A stretch of DNA of 38,130 bases from Bradymonadales bacterium. GTDB taxonomy: Bacteria; Myxococcota_A; Bradymonadia; JAFGEP01. Location: NCBI GenBank assembly GCA_016931535.1, contig JAFGEP010000054.1:1-38130 (forward strand). The letters run 5' to 3'. This document shows, piece after piece, positions 26,777 to 34,837 of the stretch. Under the pieces are notes generated by a model, which was given only the letters and a program-made list of their open reading frames with translations, was not told where the DNA came from and made no database searches. Each line of letters starts with the position of its first letter. Position 1 is the stretch's first letter. The translations under genes and the position numbers were made by a program.

Positions 26777-27089
26777 GCAGGACGTGCTCCTTGTCTGGAA
26801 GTATGAACAGAGGGGCAGATCCTCCGACTGGAGATCACAATAGTGATCTGTGCCGATGTCAGCAAGAGCGCCAGATAGAAGCTTCTCAGTGCGGCAGCTT
26901 GTCGGGTTGAGGGGGATCCGGAACGTCTTTTTTTAGCCGGCTGTCCAGGATTTCCCAAACCTTGCGGATCATGGTCTCGAAGGAGATGTGCCCCTTGTGC
27001 CAGATGCGAGTCGACCGAAGAAGGCTGCGGCGCCTCGTGCCGCCTGGCCCCCACGCACTCCGATCGGTGGCCGCCACAGGTGGCGCCTC
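26777..27089. other. Intergenic region between HerA-like and phospholipase-like genes
   Basis: 313 bases. A minus-strand frame of 63 codons (26886-27077) ends in a plausible hydrophilic sequence (ETMIRKVWEILDSRLKKD), but it has no ribosome site and an unlikely GTG start, so it stays uncalled. The one clear structure is the dyad at 26833-26850. Confidence 0.45.
26833..26850 (-). promoter_or_regulatory. Perfect 7-bp dyad upstream of the phospholipase-like gene
   Basis: AGATCAC, AATA, GTGATCT: an 18-bp perfect inverted repeat in locally AT-richer DNA, 57-74 bases before the ATG at 26776. Its position and symmetry fit an operator for a dimeric repressor or activator. A short RNA hairpin is the alternative. 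Confidence 0.4.
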
Positions 27090-28619
27090 TCATCTTCTCG
27101 ATTTACCGAGGATCCCCCCCAGGATGCCGCGCATGATCTGCCGTCCCATCTGCCCGCCCATGGATCGCGCCGCCTGCTTGGCCATGGTTTCCACCACGCC
27201 CTGCCGACGGCCGGTGCCCCAGAGGATCTCCTCCAGGGTTCCCCTGGATTCGGATCGTTGCCTGGTCCGTGTGGGTGTCCTCTTGGGCGTGGTGCGCGCA
27301 GGCCGGGTGACGGTGGGGCGGGGCGGTTTGGGCGGAGGTGTGGCCGCTGCGGCCCGTCGGCTCAGGATCTCGTGGGCCGACTCGCGGTTGATGGTGGTAT
27401 CGTACTTGCCTCCGATCGGGCTGAGCTCGCGCACGGCCAGCCGTTCTTGCGGGGTGATCGATCCCATCCGGCAGCGCGGCGGACAGATCAGGGTGTGCTC
27501 CACCGGCATCGGGATGCCGCGGTCTTGCAGCGTGGACACCAGCGCCTCCCCCACACCGAGCTTCAAGATGGTCTCGACCACGTCGAGGCGGGGGTTGGTC
27601 ACGAAGGTTTCGGCGGCGATGCGCACCGCTTTCTGGTCGCGCGGGGTGTAGGCGCGCAGCGCGTGCTGGAAACGGTTGGCAAGCTGGCCCAGGATCTCTT
27701 CGGGAACGTCGTCCGGGAACTGAGAGCAGAAGTACACCCCCACCCCCTTGGAACGGATGATGCGGACCACCTGCTCCACCCGCCGGCGAAGCTCGGGTGG
27801 TGCGTCGTCGAACAGGAGGTGGGCCTCGTCGAAGAAGAACACCATCCTGGGCTTGTCCAGATCACCCACCTCGGGCAGGTTCTCGTAGAGCTCCGAAAGC
27901 AGCCACAACAAGAAGCTGGAGTATAGCCGCGGCTTCAAGACCAGCTGGTCGGCAGCAAGAATGTTGATGTAGCCCCGGCCCCGGTGGTCGATGTAGCTCA
28001 GGTCGGTCAGATCCAGCGCCGGCTCGCCGAAGAGCTGGTCTCCTCCCTCCCGTTCCAGCGTCAACAGGGCGCGCTGGATCGCCCCCACCGATGGGGTGGA
28101 CACCAATCCGTAACGCGTCGAGATCTCCTTGCGCTTGTCCACCACGAACGTCAGCAACGTGCGCAGGTCGTCGAGATCGAGCAGGAGCAGCCCGAGATCG
28201 TCAGCCAGCGCGAAGGCGATCTCCAATACCCCCGCCTGGGTGTCGTTCAAGGAGAGGATCCGGGAGAGCAGGGTCGGTCCGATCTCACTGATGGTGGCAC
28301 GCACCGGGTGACCCGACACCCCATACACATCCCAGAACACGGTGGGGCTGGCCTCCTGCACATATCCTTCCATTCCGATCTCGGTCACGCGCCGAGCGAT
28401 CTTGTCGTTCGGCGCTCCCGGCTGGGACAGCCCGGCGACATCACCCTTCACATCGGCCATGAACACCGGAACACCCAGGCGGGAGAATCCCTCGGCGAGC
28501 ACCATCAGCGTGACGGTCTTGCCGGTTCCGGTGGCCCCGGCCACCAGCCCATGTCGATTGGCGTACCTGGCCAACAGGTGGACCGGTCCGTCGCCCTTTC
28601 CTACGAGTATGTCGTCCAC
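27090..28619 (-). CDS. HerA-like ATPase of the DUF853/YjgR family
   Basis: The protein has 509 residues from the GTG at 28619, chosen because GGAG lies 7 nt before it and the product then begins DDILVGKGDGPVHLLARYANRHG, as in YjgR-type proteins. Walker A is GATGTGKT (28-35) and Walker B is MVFFFDEAH with Asp264-Glu265. Other family marks are FMADVKGDVAGLS and, later, GVGVYFCSQFPDDVP. The C-terminal 100 residues are Pro/Thr/Arg-rich and then Gly/Met-rich, of low complexity. The family belongs to the FtsK/HerA superfamily of ring ATPases; the YjgR branch has no settled function. No nuclease such as NurA, SIR2 or DUF4297 is adjacent, so neither repair nor defence can be claimed. It is divergent from the AAA+ gene. 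Confidence 0.92.
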   Translation of the reverse strand: MDDILVGKGDGPVHLLARYANRHGLVAGATGTGKTVTLMVLAEGFSRLGVPVFMADVKGDVAGLSQPGAPNDKIARRVTEIGMEGYVQEASPTVFWDVYGVSGHPVRATISEIGPTLLSRILSLNDTQAGVLEIAFALADDLGLLLLDLDDLRTLLTFVVDKRKEISTRYGLVSTPSVGAIQRALLTLEREGGDQLFGEPALDLTDLSYIDHRGRGYINILAADQLVLKPRLYSSFLLWLLSELYENLPEVGDLDKPRMVFFFDEAHLLFDDAPPELRRRVEQVVRIIRSKGVGVYFCSQFPDDVPEEILGQLANRFQHALRAYTPRDQKAVRIAAETFVTNPRLDVVETILKLGVGEALVSTLQDRGIPMPVEHTLICPPRCRMGSITPQERLAVRELSPIGGKYDTTINRESAHEILSRRAAAATPPPKPPRPTVTRPARTTPKRTPTRTRQRSESRGTLEEILWGTGRRQGVVETMAKQAARSMGGQMGRQIMRGILGGILGKSRR

Positions 28620-28626
28620 AGCTCTT

Positions 28627-28630
28627 CTCC
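28627..28630 (-). promoter_or_regulatory. Ribosome binding site supporting the GTG start of the HerA-like gene
   Basis: GGAG (within GGAGAAGAG) on the minus strand, 7 nt before GTG at 28619. The longer start at 28685 would add an unconserved basic stretch. Confidence 0.6.
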
Positions 28631-28710
28631 GACACCGCTGGGTTGACTTGATGGGTAGATGGTACGGCCTATCGCCCCTGAACACGAGGATCTTATTTGC
28701 CAGCCGTTTC

Positions 28711-28720
28711 GGGGGGGGGG
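28711..28720. repeat. Run of ten G in a divergent promoter region
   Basis: An uninterrupted G10 lies 92 bases before the HerA-like start and 189 before the AAA+ start. Runs of this kind are prone to slipped-strand change and also to sequencing error. Confidence 0.9.
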
Positions 28721-28801
28721 TGGCACGCTACATGCCGGGCTCACCACCTGTCCGCGATTCCCCCTCCCGTTCCCCGGTTGTGGCACGCTACATGCCGGGC
28801 T
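28721..28801. repeat. Two 21-bp direct repeats exactly 60 bp apart
   Basis: TGGCACGCTACATGCCGGGC followed by T occurs at 28721-28741 and 28781-28801. Each copy holds a short inverted pair, GGCA and TGCC. The copies sit between the HerA-like and AAA+ genes. They may be operators or REP-type sequences. A weaker pair, GTAAGTGTATGTCGGATCC (28814-28832) and GTAAAAGTGTCAGATCC (28838-28854), follows. Confidence 0.8.
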
Positions 28802-28908
28802 GGCGCCTAGTATGTAAGTGTATGTCGGATCCAGTGTGTAAAAGTGTCAGATCCCGCTCGGCTTTACGGTCTGATTCATAGACATCGAACGACACGCGAG
28901 GATGCTCC

Positions 28909-31900
28909 ATGGCGCGAATCCGGATCAACAGCTTCAACGCTCATCTTGGCTACGAGATCGCCCGGCGGCTGGAGGAAGCCGGTCACACCATCGTGCAAGT
29001 GCACACCGTGCCGGTAGAGAGCGGGCGGCTGATTCACTGCCCAGGTCTGCCGCTGGCCGGTGTGCTCGGCATTCTGACCGCGATCAGCCCCTTCCAGGTC
29101 ACCTCCTCCCAGGTGGGTGAGGTCGGTGAAGGGGTCGACCTGGAGCTTTCCCTCGGCGAGCAGGAGCCGCTTGGCCAGTGGAACGTGCGGCTGCACGTGG
29201 ACTCGCAGCGGCTCGGCCAGCAGCTGAGCGCGAGCTTGAGTGCGGCCGGGTTCGATGTGAAGGGGGTGATCCACGAGTTTCTGCACCGCTCGGTGGTGGT
29301 GTACGGGGGGGCCAGCCCGTTTGCTCGGCAGCTGATCCGGTTTTTGCTGGGAGAGCAGAAGGTGGTGCCGCTGGAGCGCAAGGAGTGGGAGGAGTTTGAC
29401 GACGATATCTGGATCTACGCCCGCGATCCCGAGATCGAGGGAGATCTGCCTCGGGAGCGTTTTCGGCTGGTCATCCGGACGGATGATGTGCCGGGGATTG
29501 CGCCCCTGGTGGCGGTACTGGAGCGGCTTGGGTTCCGCTGTGCCGTGGAAGAGATGAAAGCCATCAGAAGAAAGGCGGCTTTCCGTTTCGAGCCTGGGCC
29601 CTTCTCCGGGAAGGAAGGTCTCTGCGAGCAGGAGGAGATCCGGAACGTAACGCTCAGCTTCCTGACGGGATGCGGGGTTTCGTCCGAGGACTACCCTCTC
29701 CTGGAGCCGGCCCATGCTGGAGGCGAGCATTCCTTCGAGCACCTCCTGGGCATAAGGCCCGACCCGGACCCTCGATGGGAGCCGCCCTTCTTTGGTGGTG
29801 AGCAGCCCGCCGAGCAGTGCGACGGTACCTTTGCCGGCCGGGAACGGCCGCTGGAGGCTTTGTTGGAGCTGCCGCTGCGAGAGTGGCGGGAGGGGACCAT
29901 GAAGTCTTATGGGGGGGGCGCTCCAGGGCGGTACGAGGTGATCCTGTCCACCGACGATTCGCGACGGGCGCGGGCTTTCGCAGATGCGCTGGAGGCCGAA
30001 GGGTTTGACCCGGTCCAGTTGCGGGGGCTCGTCTCTCGGTGCGGAGGGATCGGTATGAGGGTTGATGGGGACCCGGAGGCCCTGGCGCAGGTGGCAGGCC
30101 GGGTGCGGGAGGTAGCCGCCCGGTGCGGTCTGGCGCCGGAGCTGGGTGACACTGCGGGATTCCCGGTCATTCCCGGCGACGCAAAGGGTCGCACCCTGAT
30201 CATCGAGCTGCCATTTGCCGCACTCCGGCCGGATGGTGCGGAGAAGCTCTTGAGCGAGGCTGGCTCGCGGTTTTCTTTGACGGTGTTTCGCGAGGTCGAG
30301 GACGACCTGTCGGATCTGATGGAGAGCCTGGTTCCGCTGAACTTCCGGCGCGCGAAGGTGAGGGACGGCAACGGCTGCCTCGATCTGTGCATCGCCTACG
30401 GGGGTGCCTCTCCCGCACTGGTCTGGGCGGTGGCCGATCGCGTGCGCCGCTGCTTTGGAGAGGAGCCGCGGCTGGCCAAGGAGTGGCATGACAACGATCG
30501 GGACGTGTGGGTGCACCTGCCTGAGGCGCTTGGCAGGCCGGCTGCGGTCACCAGGAGGTCGAGATCGGACAGGGATTCGACAGGGCGGCGGACCGCTGGC
30601 CGCAAGGTGGTACAGGTGGACAGAGCCTTTCTCGACACATCGAGGCCAGGGCTTCTGCTGGTCGGTGAGGTCGAGCTGGAGCGGTGCGCCGAGGAGGGGT
30701 CGATGCTGGTTCCCCCCGCCGGGGAGTTCGACCGCTACTGCCTCGATGCCCCGACCGCCCAGACGCTGGTCCACCTGGCACGGTGCGTGAAGCTTGCCGA
30801 GCCTTGCCTGCTCGAGGGGGTGACCGGGACCTCCAAGACCAGCTGTGTCCGCTACCTGGCGTACCTGCTCGGTCAGCCGGTCGTGCGCGTCAACCTCAAC
30901 GGGCAGACCGATACCGGAGAGCTGATCGGCAAGTTCATCCCCGCCGAGTCGGTCGAGTGCAGGGATCATCCAGGACACTCGTGGAGATGGCAGGATGGGC
31001 TCGTCGTGCAGGCGTTACGGCAGGGATGGTGGGTCATCCTGGACGAGGTGAACCTGGCCGAGCCCCAGATCCTGGAGCGGCTCAACTCCCTGTTGGAGGA
31101 TAAGCCGTCGCTGGTGGTCACCGAGCACGAGAACGAGATGTACGGAGCCAGGGGATTCCCGATTCACCCGCGGTTCCGGATCTTCGCCACCATGAACCCG
31201 CTGGGCTATGCGGGCCGTTCACCCCTGAGCCCCTCCTGGTTGAACCGCTGGCGAGGCTATCGCCTGGTCACGCCGCCCGATGAAGCCGACTGCCTCGCGC
31301 TGCTGCGACGACTTGCCCAGGGGGTGCAAGACGGGGTGGCCGTGGATGGGGTGCGCTACGCAGCCCAAGCAGATCAAAGCCGGGCAACTCCCCTGGCTGC
31401 CATGCCTGGGATCGAGCCCATCCTGGAGCGGGTCGCCCGGTTCCATGTCTCGGCAGTGAAGGGATTCGAATCCAATGGCACCGGCTCCGACCCGATCGGC
31501 GCCACAGGCTGCTACCCGTACCTGTTTACCCGCCGAAACCTCCTCAGCCTGATCAATTACCTCGAGGCCGAGGTCCCCAGCCAGAGATGCGTAGATCTCT
31601 TGGCCAAGGTGCACGACGGGTTGGTTCGGTACTACCTGGATCTCGTGACGGGCAGCGAGGGCGATCGGAAGGCCATGCTCCGTCTCATCGATGCCACAGG
31701 ACTGACCGCCGTGCCGGAGTGCTCATCGCAGCGTCCGAAAAGCAAAGGGAGCAAGCGGAAAGGCCGAGGACGACGAGCTGCCAGCAGTGGGCGGCCTACG
31801 GGCAGCGGAAAGGAGGAGGCTGAGAACGGGGAGCGAGCGGCAGAGGACGCACACCCGGTGGCCGGTGGCGCAGAGCTGGCGGGAGGCAGCGGGAAGCCGG

Positions 31901-32160
31901 AGGAAGAGATCGAGCAACGGGCGGCAGAGGACGGGCACCCGGTAGCCGGTGGCGCACAGCTGGCGGATTCTACCGCGATATCTACAGCTCGCCATCGCTG
32001 GTCGGTCGAGGATCTGGTGGAACCGGAGGAGCCGGGTCAGACGATGGCCGTTCCGATGACCGACAAGGACCGGGAAAGAGCCAAGAAGGCGATGCAGATG
32101 CTGCTTGTCGCAATGACGGATGCGACCAAGGACTGCGATTCCCAGGAAGATCCGCCATGA
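28909..32160 (+). CDS. AAA+ ATPase (MoxR/CobS/midasin-like AAA_5 type) with long duplicated N-terminal region
   Basis: The protein has 1083 residues, with GAGGA 6 nt before the ATG. The AAA+ module covers about 600-850: Walker A GVTGTSKTS (637-645), Walker B VILDE (709-713) continuing as VNLAEPQILERLNSLLED, sensor-1 Asn763 in ATMNPLGYAGR, and a likely arginine finger in SPSWLNRWR. This subgroup includes MoxR, CobS and midasin. The first 600 residues match no family I know, but are internally repeated: YGGASP at 132-137 and 497-502, each followed 36-37 residues on by Trp in a DxW motif, and RLVIRTDD (186-193) paralleled by EVILSTDD (343-350). The C-terminal 120 residues are basic, then acidic and repetitive, probably disordered. 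The stop overlaps the start of the VWA gene (ATGA), implying coupled synthesis and a joint complex. Confidence 0.9.
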   Translation: MARIRINSFNAHLGYEIARRLEEAGHTIVQVHTVPVESGRLIHCPGLPLAGVLGILTAISPFQVTSSQVGEVGEGVDLELSLGEQEPLGQWNVRLHVDSQRLGQQLSASLSAAGFDVKGVIHEFLHRSVVVYGGASPFARQLIRFLLGEQKVVPLERKEWEEFDDDIWIYARDPEIEGDLPRERFRLVIRTDDVPGIAPLVAVLERLGFRCAVEEMKAIRRKAAFRFEPGPFSGKEGLCEQEEIRNVTLSFLTGCGVSSEDYPLLEPAHAGGEHSFEHLLGIRPDPDPRWEPPFFGGEQPAEQCDGTFAGRERPLEALLELPLREWREGTMKSYGGGAPGRYEVILSTDDSRRARAFADALEAEGFDPVQLRGLVSRCGGIGMRVDGDPEALAQVAGRVREVAARCGLAPELGDTAGFPVIPGDAKGRTLIIELPFAALRPDGAEKLLSEAGSRFSLTVFREVEDDLSDLMESLVPLNFRRAKVRDGNGCLDLCIAYGGASPALVWAVADRVRRCFGEEPRLAKEWHDNDRDVWVHLPEALGRPAAVTRRSRSDRDSTGRRTAGRKVVQVDRAFLDTSRPGLLLVGEVELERCAEEGSMLVPPAGEFDRYCLDAPTAQTLVHLARCVKLAEPCLLEGVTGTSKTSCVRYLAYLLGQPVVRVNLNGQTDTGELIGKFIPAESVECRDHPGHSWRWQDGLVVQALRQGWWVILDEVNLAEPQILERLNSLLEDKPSLVVTEHENEMYGARGFPIHPRFRIFATMNPLGYAGRSPLSPSWLNRWRGYRLVTPPDEADCLALLRRLAQGVQDGVAVDGVRYAAQADQSRATPLAAMPGIEPILERVARFHVSAVKGFESNGTGSDPIGATGCYPYLFTRRNLLSLINYLEAEVPSQRCVDLLAKVHDGLVRYYLDLVTGSEGDRKAMLRLIDATGLTAVPECSSQRPKSKGSKRKGRGRRAASSGRPTGSGKEEAENGERAAEDAHPVAGGAELAGGSGKPEEEIEQRAAEDGHPVAGGAQLADSTAISTARHRWSVEDLVEPEEPGQTMAVPMTDKDRERAKKAMQMLLVAMTDATKDCDSQEDPP
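31837..31966 (+). repeat. Imperfect 46-bp in-frame duplication in the AAA+ gene
   Basis: 31837-31882 and 31921-31966 both begin GCGGCAGAGGAC and encode RAAEDxHPVAGGAxLA, offset by 84 bp (28 codons). The duplication lies in the acidic, probably disordered tail and keeps the frame. Confidence 0.8.
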
Positions 32161-34301
32161 GGCAAAACCCCTTGAAGATGCTCCAACACCTGGCTGCCGG
32201 CCTGTGCCAGGACGGGAACTTTCGCATCGTGGTGCGGCGGGGCCCCTGGGCCTGGTCGCCAGACGACCGTTTCCTCCAGGTTGACCAGAATGACCTGGCG
32301 AGGCTTGGCGCCCTCGCCTGCGCGGGTCTGGTCGCCCATGAGATGGGGCACGCGTCGATCTCCCGCTACCACCGGGTGACCAGATGGGCGTTGGGTCACT
32401 TTCCGCATCCCCAGCTGGGACAGGACGCGTTGAACGCCCTGGAGGATGTCCGGGTGAACGCCTGGATGGCCAGGCGGTATCCTGGGGTCAAGCGATGGTT
32501 TTGGGCGGTGTCCCAGGACTGGTCGGAGGACGAGCCCCAAAACCTGCCCTGCTGCCTGGTTTTTCTCCGGAGAGCCACTCGCGATGCCTGGATCTTCGAG
32601 TCGGAGCCGGGGGAGGGGACGGTTCGGCTCGATGCGGCTGGCGATGCCGGGAATCGGGAGGGGCAGGAGCAGCCAACCGCTTCCGCGGCCTGTGGCGAGC
32701 CTTCCATGACCACGGGCGTTCTGGAGGAAGGGGAGCTGGCGGAATGGTGCAAACAGACGGCGCCTGGATCGATCCCCCCAGAGGTGGCGGAGGCGTTGCA
32801 TCGGACCGCCGCTGCTCGCCGCCGGTATGCCTGGGACTTTCTGCCACCGACCGTTCCGGACGGCAGCGGCATCTCGGTGAGCCAGGATCTCGACATCGAA
32901 GCCGAGGGGGCCAGCTTGATCAATGACCGTTGCCACGATGGGGCTGATTCCGGCCAGGAGTGCAGCTTGACCGTTCTGGCGGTCCGGGCGGTCCGGCATC
33001 TCTTGCAGGAGATTCTTCCGGCCATCCGACAGCTCTGGGATCGCGACGTGGACCGGTTGGCTGCCTTCCTCGGACAGCATCCGCGGACCCGGCAAGTTGC
33101 ACAGAAACTCGTCGAGAAAAAGTGCCTACACCATCTTGCTGGACTGGTCCAGTCGGCGATGGCCTGGAGCCCTGGCTTGCCCGACCCGCCAGACGACGAC
33201 CTGCGCGCTCTCGCCGAGCAGGTGCTGGTCCATTTCCTTTGGTTGGGTGGTTCGCCGCCTCCTTCTTGTGAAGATGATCCGGCCAGCTCCAGGAGGAGAG
33301 GAGTAGATAACAGGCGGTTGGCTCGGCGGAGAGCCGCCCCTGCCGTAAGTGAGCTGCCGGCCACCACCGTGGCCGCCGATGAGTCTCAACAGACCGGTTC
33401 CACCGCCCCCGGACTTCGAGAGCCCTCACGACACCTCGAGGAGGAGTGGCTGATCTTGAGCCCGGATCGCCTGTCTTCCGCTCGATCGACTTACGACGAG
33501 GCCTACCGAGAGGTTGCCGGCCAGGTGGAGACCCTTGCCCGTCGCCTGGATGAGCTGCTCAGGGCCAGGGGCCGATTGCGGGAGCGGAGTGGATACAGCA
33601 GTGGGGGGCGGGTGGATCTGCGGGCGGCTATGGCGGCGGAGAGCGACCCGCGCCAGCTTTGTGCTGTGTGGAAGCGCAAGACCGTCCCGGATCGCAGACG
33701 AGCTGTATTCTCTTTGCTGGTCGATCTCTCCGGCTCCATGCGGGGGGACACGATCCGGGCGGCAACCGCATCGACCGCCTTGCTGGTCGAGACACTGGTC
33801 CGGTTGAAGATCGCCTTCGAGGTGAACGGGTTCCAGGATCGGCTGGTCGAGCTGGTCGGGCTCCAAGAGCCGTTGGATGATGCCGCCCGCGCCCGGATCG
33901 GGGAGATGCCGCTCGAGGTGCAGGGATGCCGTCCAGGGGGCAACAACCGGCCCGGTTACAACGACGACGGACCCTGTCTGCTGGAGGCGGGCCGTAGGCT
34001 GAGCCGCCATCCAGGGCAGGACAAGGTCCTGGTGGTCATCAGCGACGGGTTGCCGGAGGGCAGACACTCCTCCTCCCGGGACCTGAAGGAAGCGGTTCAC
34101 CGCCTGGTACAAGAGATGCGCGACATTACCCTGATCGGGTTGGGCATCGGACCCCAGACAGAACATGTCGAGCAGTTCTATCCTCACGCCGCCTCCAATC
34201 TTCCGGTCTCCCGCTTTGCCGAGGTGATGGCCGACCTGTTGGAGCTGGCCATCCTGCGGCGGGTCGAGCGGCTTGGCGACAGGATGGCACGAGCCTCCTG
34301 A
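32157..34301 (+). CDS. VWA-domain protein with N-terminal HExxH metalloprotease-like site, partner of the AAA+ ATPase
   Basis: The protein has 714 residues. Its ATG overlaps the AAA+ stop in ATGA. Near the N-terminus, GLVAHEMGH supplies HEMGH at 61-65 and ALEDVRVN supplies Glu96-Asp97 some 31 residues later, the ligand spacing of gluzincin metallopeptidases. The middle (about 110-440) is poorly conserved and charged. The VWA domain covers about 515-700, with MIDAS DLSGS (523-527), a later NDDGPCLLEAGRRL segment, VISDGLPEG and LIGLGIGPQTEHVEQFYP. This run most resembles the VWA domain of CobT. VWA proteins of this class bind Mg2+ and are adaptors for MoxR/CobS-type ATPases. I infer a two-protein ATP-driven remodelling or proteolytic complex in the cytoplasm; whether the site cleaves is untested. 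Confidence 0.9.
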   Translation: MRQNPLKMLQHLAAGLCQDGNFRIVVRRGPWAWSPDDRFLQVDQNDLARLGALACAGLVAHEMGHASISRYHRVTRWALGHFPHPQLGQDALNALEDVRVNAWMARRYPGVKRWFWAVSQDWSEDEPQNLPCCLVFLRRATRDAWIFESEPGEGTVRLDAAGDAGNREGQEQPTASAACGEPSMTTGVLEEGELAEWCKQTAPGSIPPEVAEALHRTAAARRRYAWDFLPPTVPDGSGISVSQDLDIEAEGASLINDRCHDGADSGQECSLTVLAVRAVRHLLQEILPAIRQLWDRDVDRLAAFLGQHPRTRQVAQKLVEKKCLHHLAGLVQSAMAWSPGLPDPPDDDLRALAEQVLVHFLWLGGSPPPSCEDDPASSRRRGVDNRRLARRRAAPAVSELPATTVAADESQQTGSTAPGLREPSRHLEEEWLILSPDRLSSARSTYDEAYREVAGQVETLARRLDELLRARGRLRERSGYSSGGRVDLRAAMAAESDPRQLCAVWKRKTVPDRRRAVFSLLVDLSGSMRGDTIRAATASTALLVETLVRLKIAFEVNGFQDRLVELVGLQEPLDDAARARIGEMPLEVQGCRPGGNNRPGYNDDGPCLLEAGRRLSRHPGQDKVLVVISDGLPEGRHSSSRDLKEAVHRLVQEMRDITLIGLGIGPQTEHVEQFYPHAASNLPVSRFAEVMADLLELAILRRVERLGDRMARAS

Positions 34302-34401
34302 TTCTCGCCTGGTCCGCAGAGGTCCTCCTGTCTGCTGTTTTGGTTCCCCCGGGTGGCGGTCTCCTTATTTGCCGTGGCGTGTCGTCCCTCCCCCTTGAGG
34401 C

Positions 34402-34587
34402 GGGGAGATGAATCATCTGGCCCCCGGAAGGTGGAGGTGGAGGGCGTTGGTTGGGTCCAGAAGGGGTAACGGTTCCATGTTAAAGGGGGGAGATGAATCA
34501 TCTGGCCCCCGGAAGGTGGAGGTTGGGGGGTGACCCCTCCTGTTTGGGGCGGGGAGATGAATCATCTGGCCCCCGGAAGGTGGAGGT
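34402..34587. repeat. Three 37-bp direct repeats, each with a 13-bp palindrome
   Basis: Identical copies at 34402-34438, 34487-34523 and 34551-34587 begin GGGGAGATGAATCATCTGG and end GGTGGAGGT. Each contains the perfect palindrome AGATGA-A-TCATCT, flanked by GGGG and CCCC that can extend the stem. Spacers are 48 and 27 bp, unequal and unrelated, and no cas gene is near, so this is not a CRISPR array. Candidates are operator sites, REP-type hairpins or protein-binding anchors. Confidence 0.9.
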
Positions 34588-34661
34588 TGAGGTGCCTTTT
34601 CACCGTGGGATTGCCGACGTATCATATCTGTCGATTCTCTGTTGGATGACCGCCAATGCCG

Positions 34662-34837
34662 AATCCGCTCAGGTTCTGGTCTGCAATCCGGTATCGACAC
34701 CATCCGGAGAGCTACTTTCCGAGCCAGCCAAGTGGGCATCGGCTCGAGCGCCCCGCCAGGGGCGCAACCCTTGTAGCCCCGGGCGTCAGCCCGGGGTTGA
34801 TGGCCAATACCAGTTCAAGCCCCGTCAGGGGCGGCAC
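34662..34837 (+). repeat. Triple-hairpin repeat element, family 2, copy 1
   Basis: Starts AATCCGCT and includes GGTATCGAC, then three hairpins in order: GCGCCCC/GGGGCGC with a changed loop, the CCCCGGGC/GCCCGGGG pair, and GCCCC/GGGGC. The same order and linking words (GGCTCGAGCGCC, TTGTAGCCCCGGG) recur at 37817-38130 on this strand and at 37692-37783 in reverse. It resembles a small non-autonomous, REPIN-like element. Confidence 0.8.

Noticed and set aside
26886..27077. 63-codon minus-strand frame after the HerA-like gene
   Set aside because: The ending reads like a plausible protein, but the start is a weak GTG without ribosome site and the first half is typical GC-shadow sequence.
27090..28619. 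HerA-like gene as part of a defence system
   Set aside because: It belongs to the YjgR/DUF853 branch and has no adjacent nuclease, SIR2, DUF4297 or NurA gene. Divergent proximity to the AAA+ gene alone is not enough.
28876..30978. 700-codon open frame antisense to the AAA+ gene
   Set aside because: High GC leaves few stops in the opposite frame. The product has no domain and the sense strand encodes clear AAA+ motifs.
31460..31475. GATTCGAATCC, like a tRNA T-loop
   Set aside because: It lies in frame inside the AAA+ gene (FESNG) and no cloverleaf can be folded around it. The similar word at 24115 also lacks a tRNA context.
28909..34301. Direct assignment as cobaltochelatase CobS/CobT
   Set aside because: The VWA part resembles CobT, but the ATPase is far larger than CobS, the partner has an HExxH site, and no CobN or cobalamin genes are nearby.
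34402..34587. Possible CRISPR array
   Set aside because: Only three repeats, spacers of 48 and 27 bp, an internal palindrome covering a third of the repeat and no cas genes in the window.
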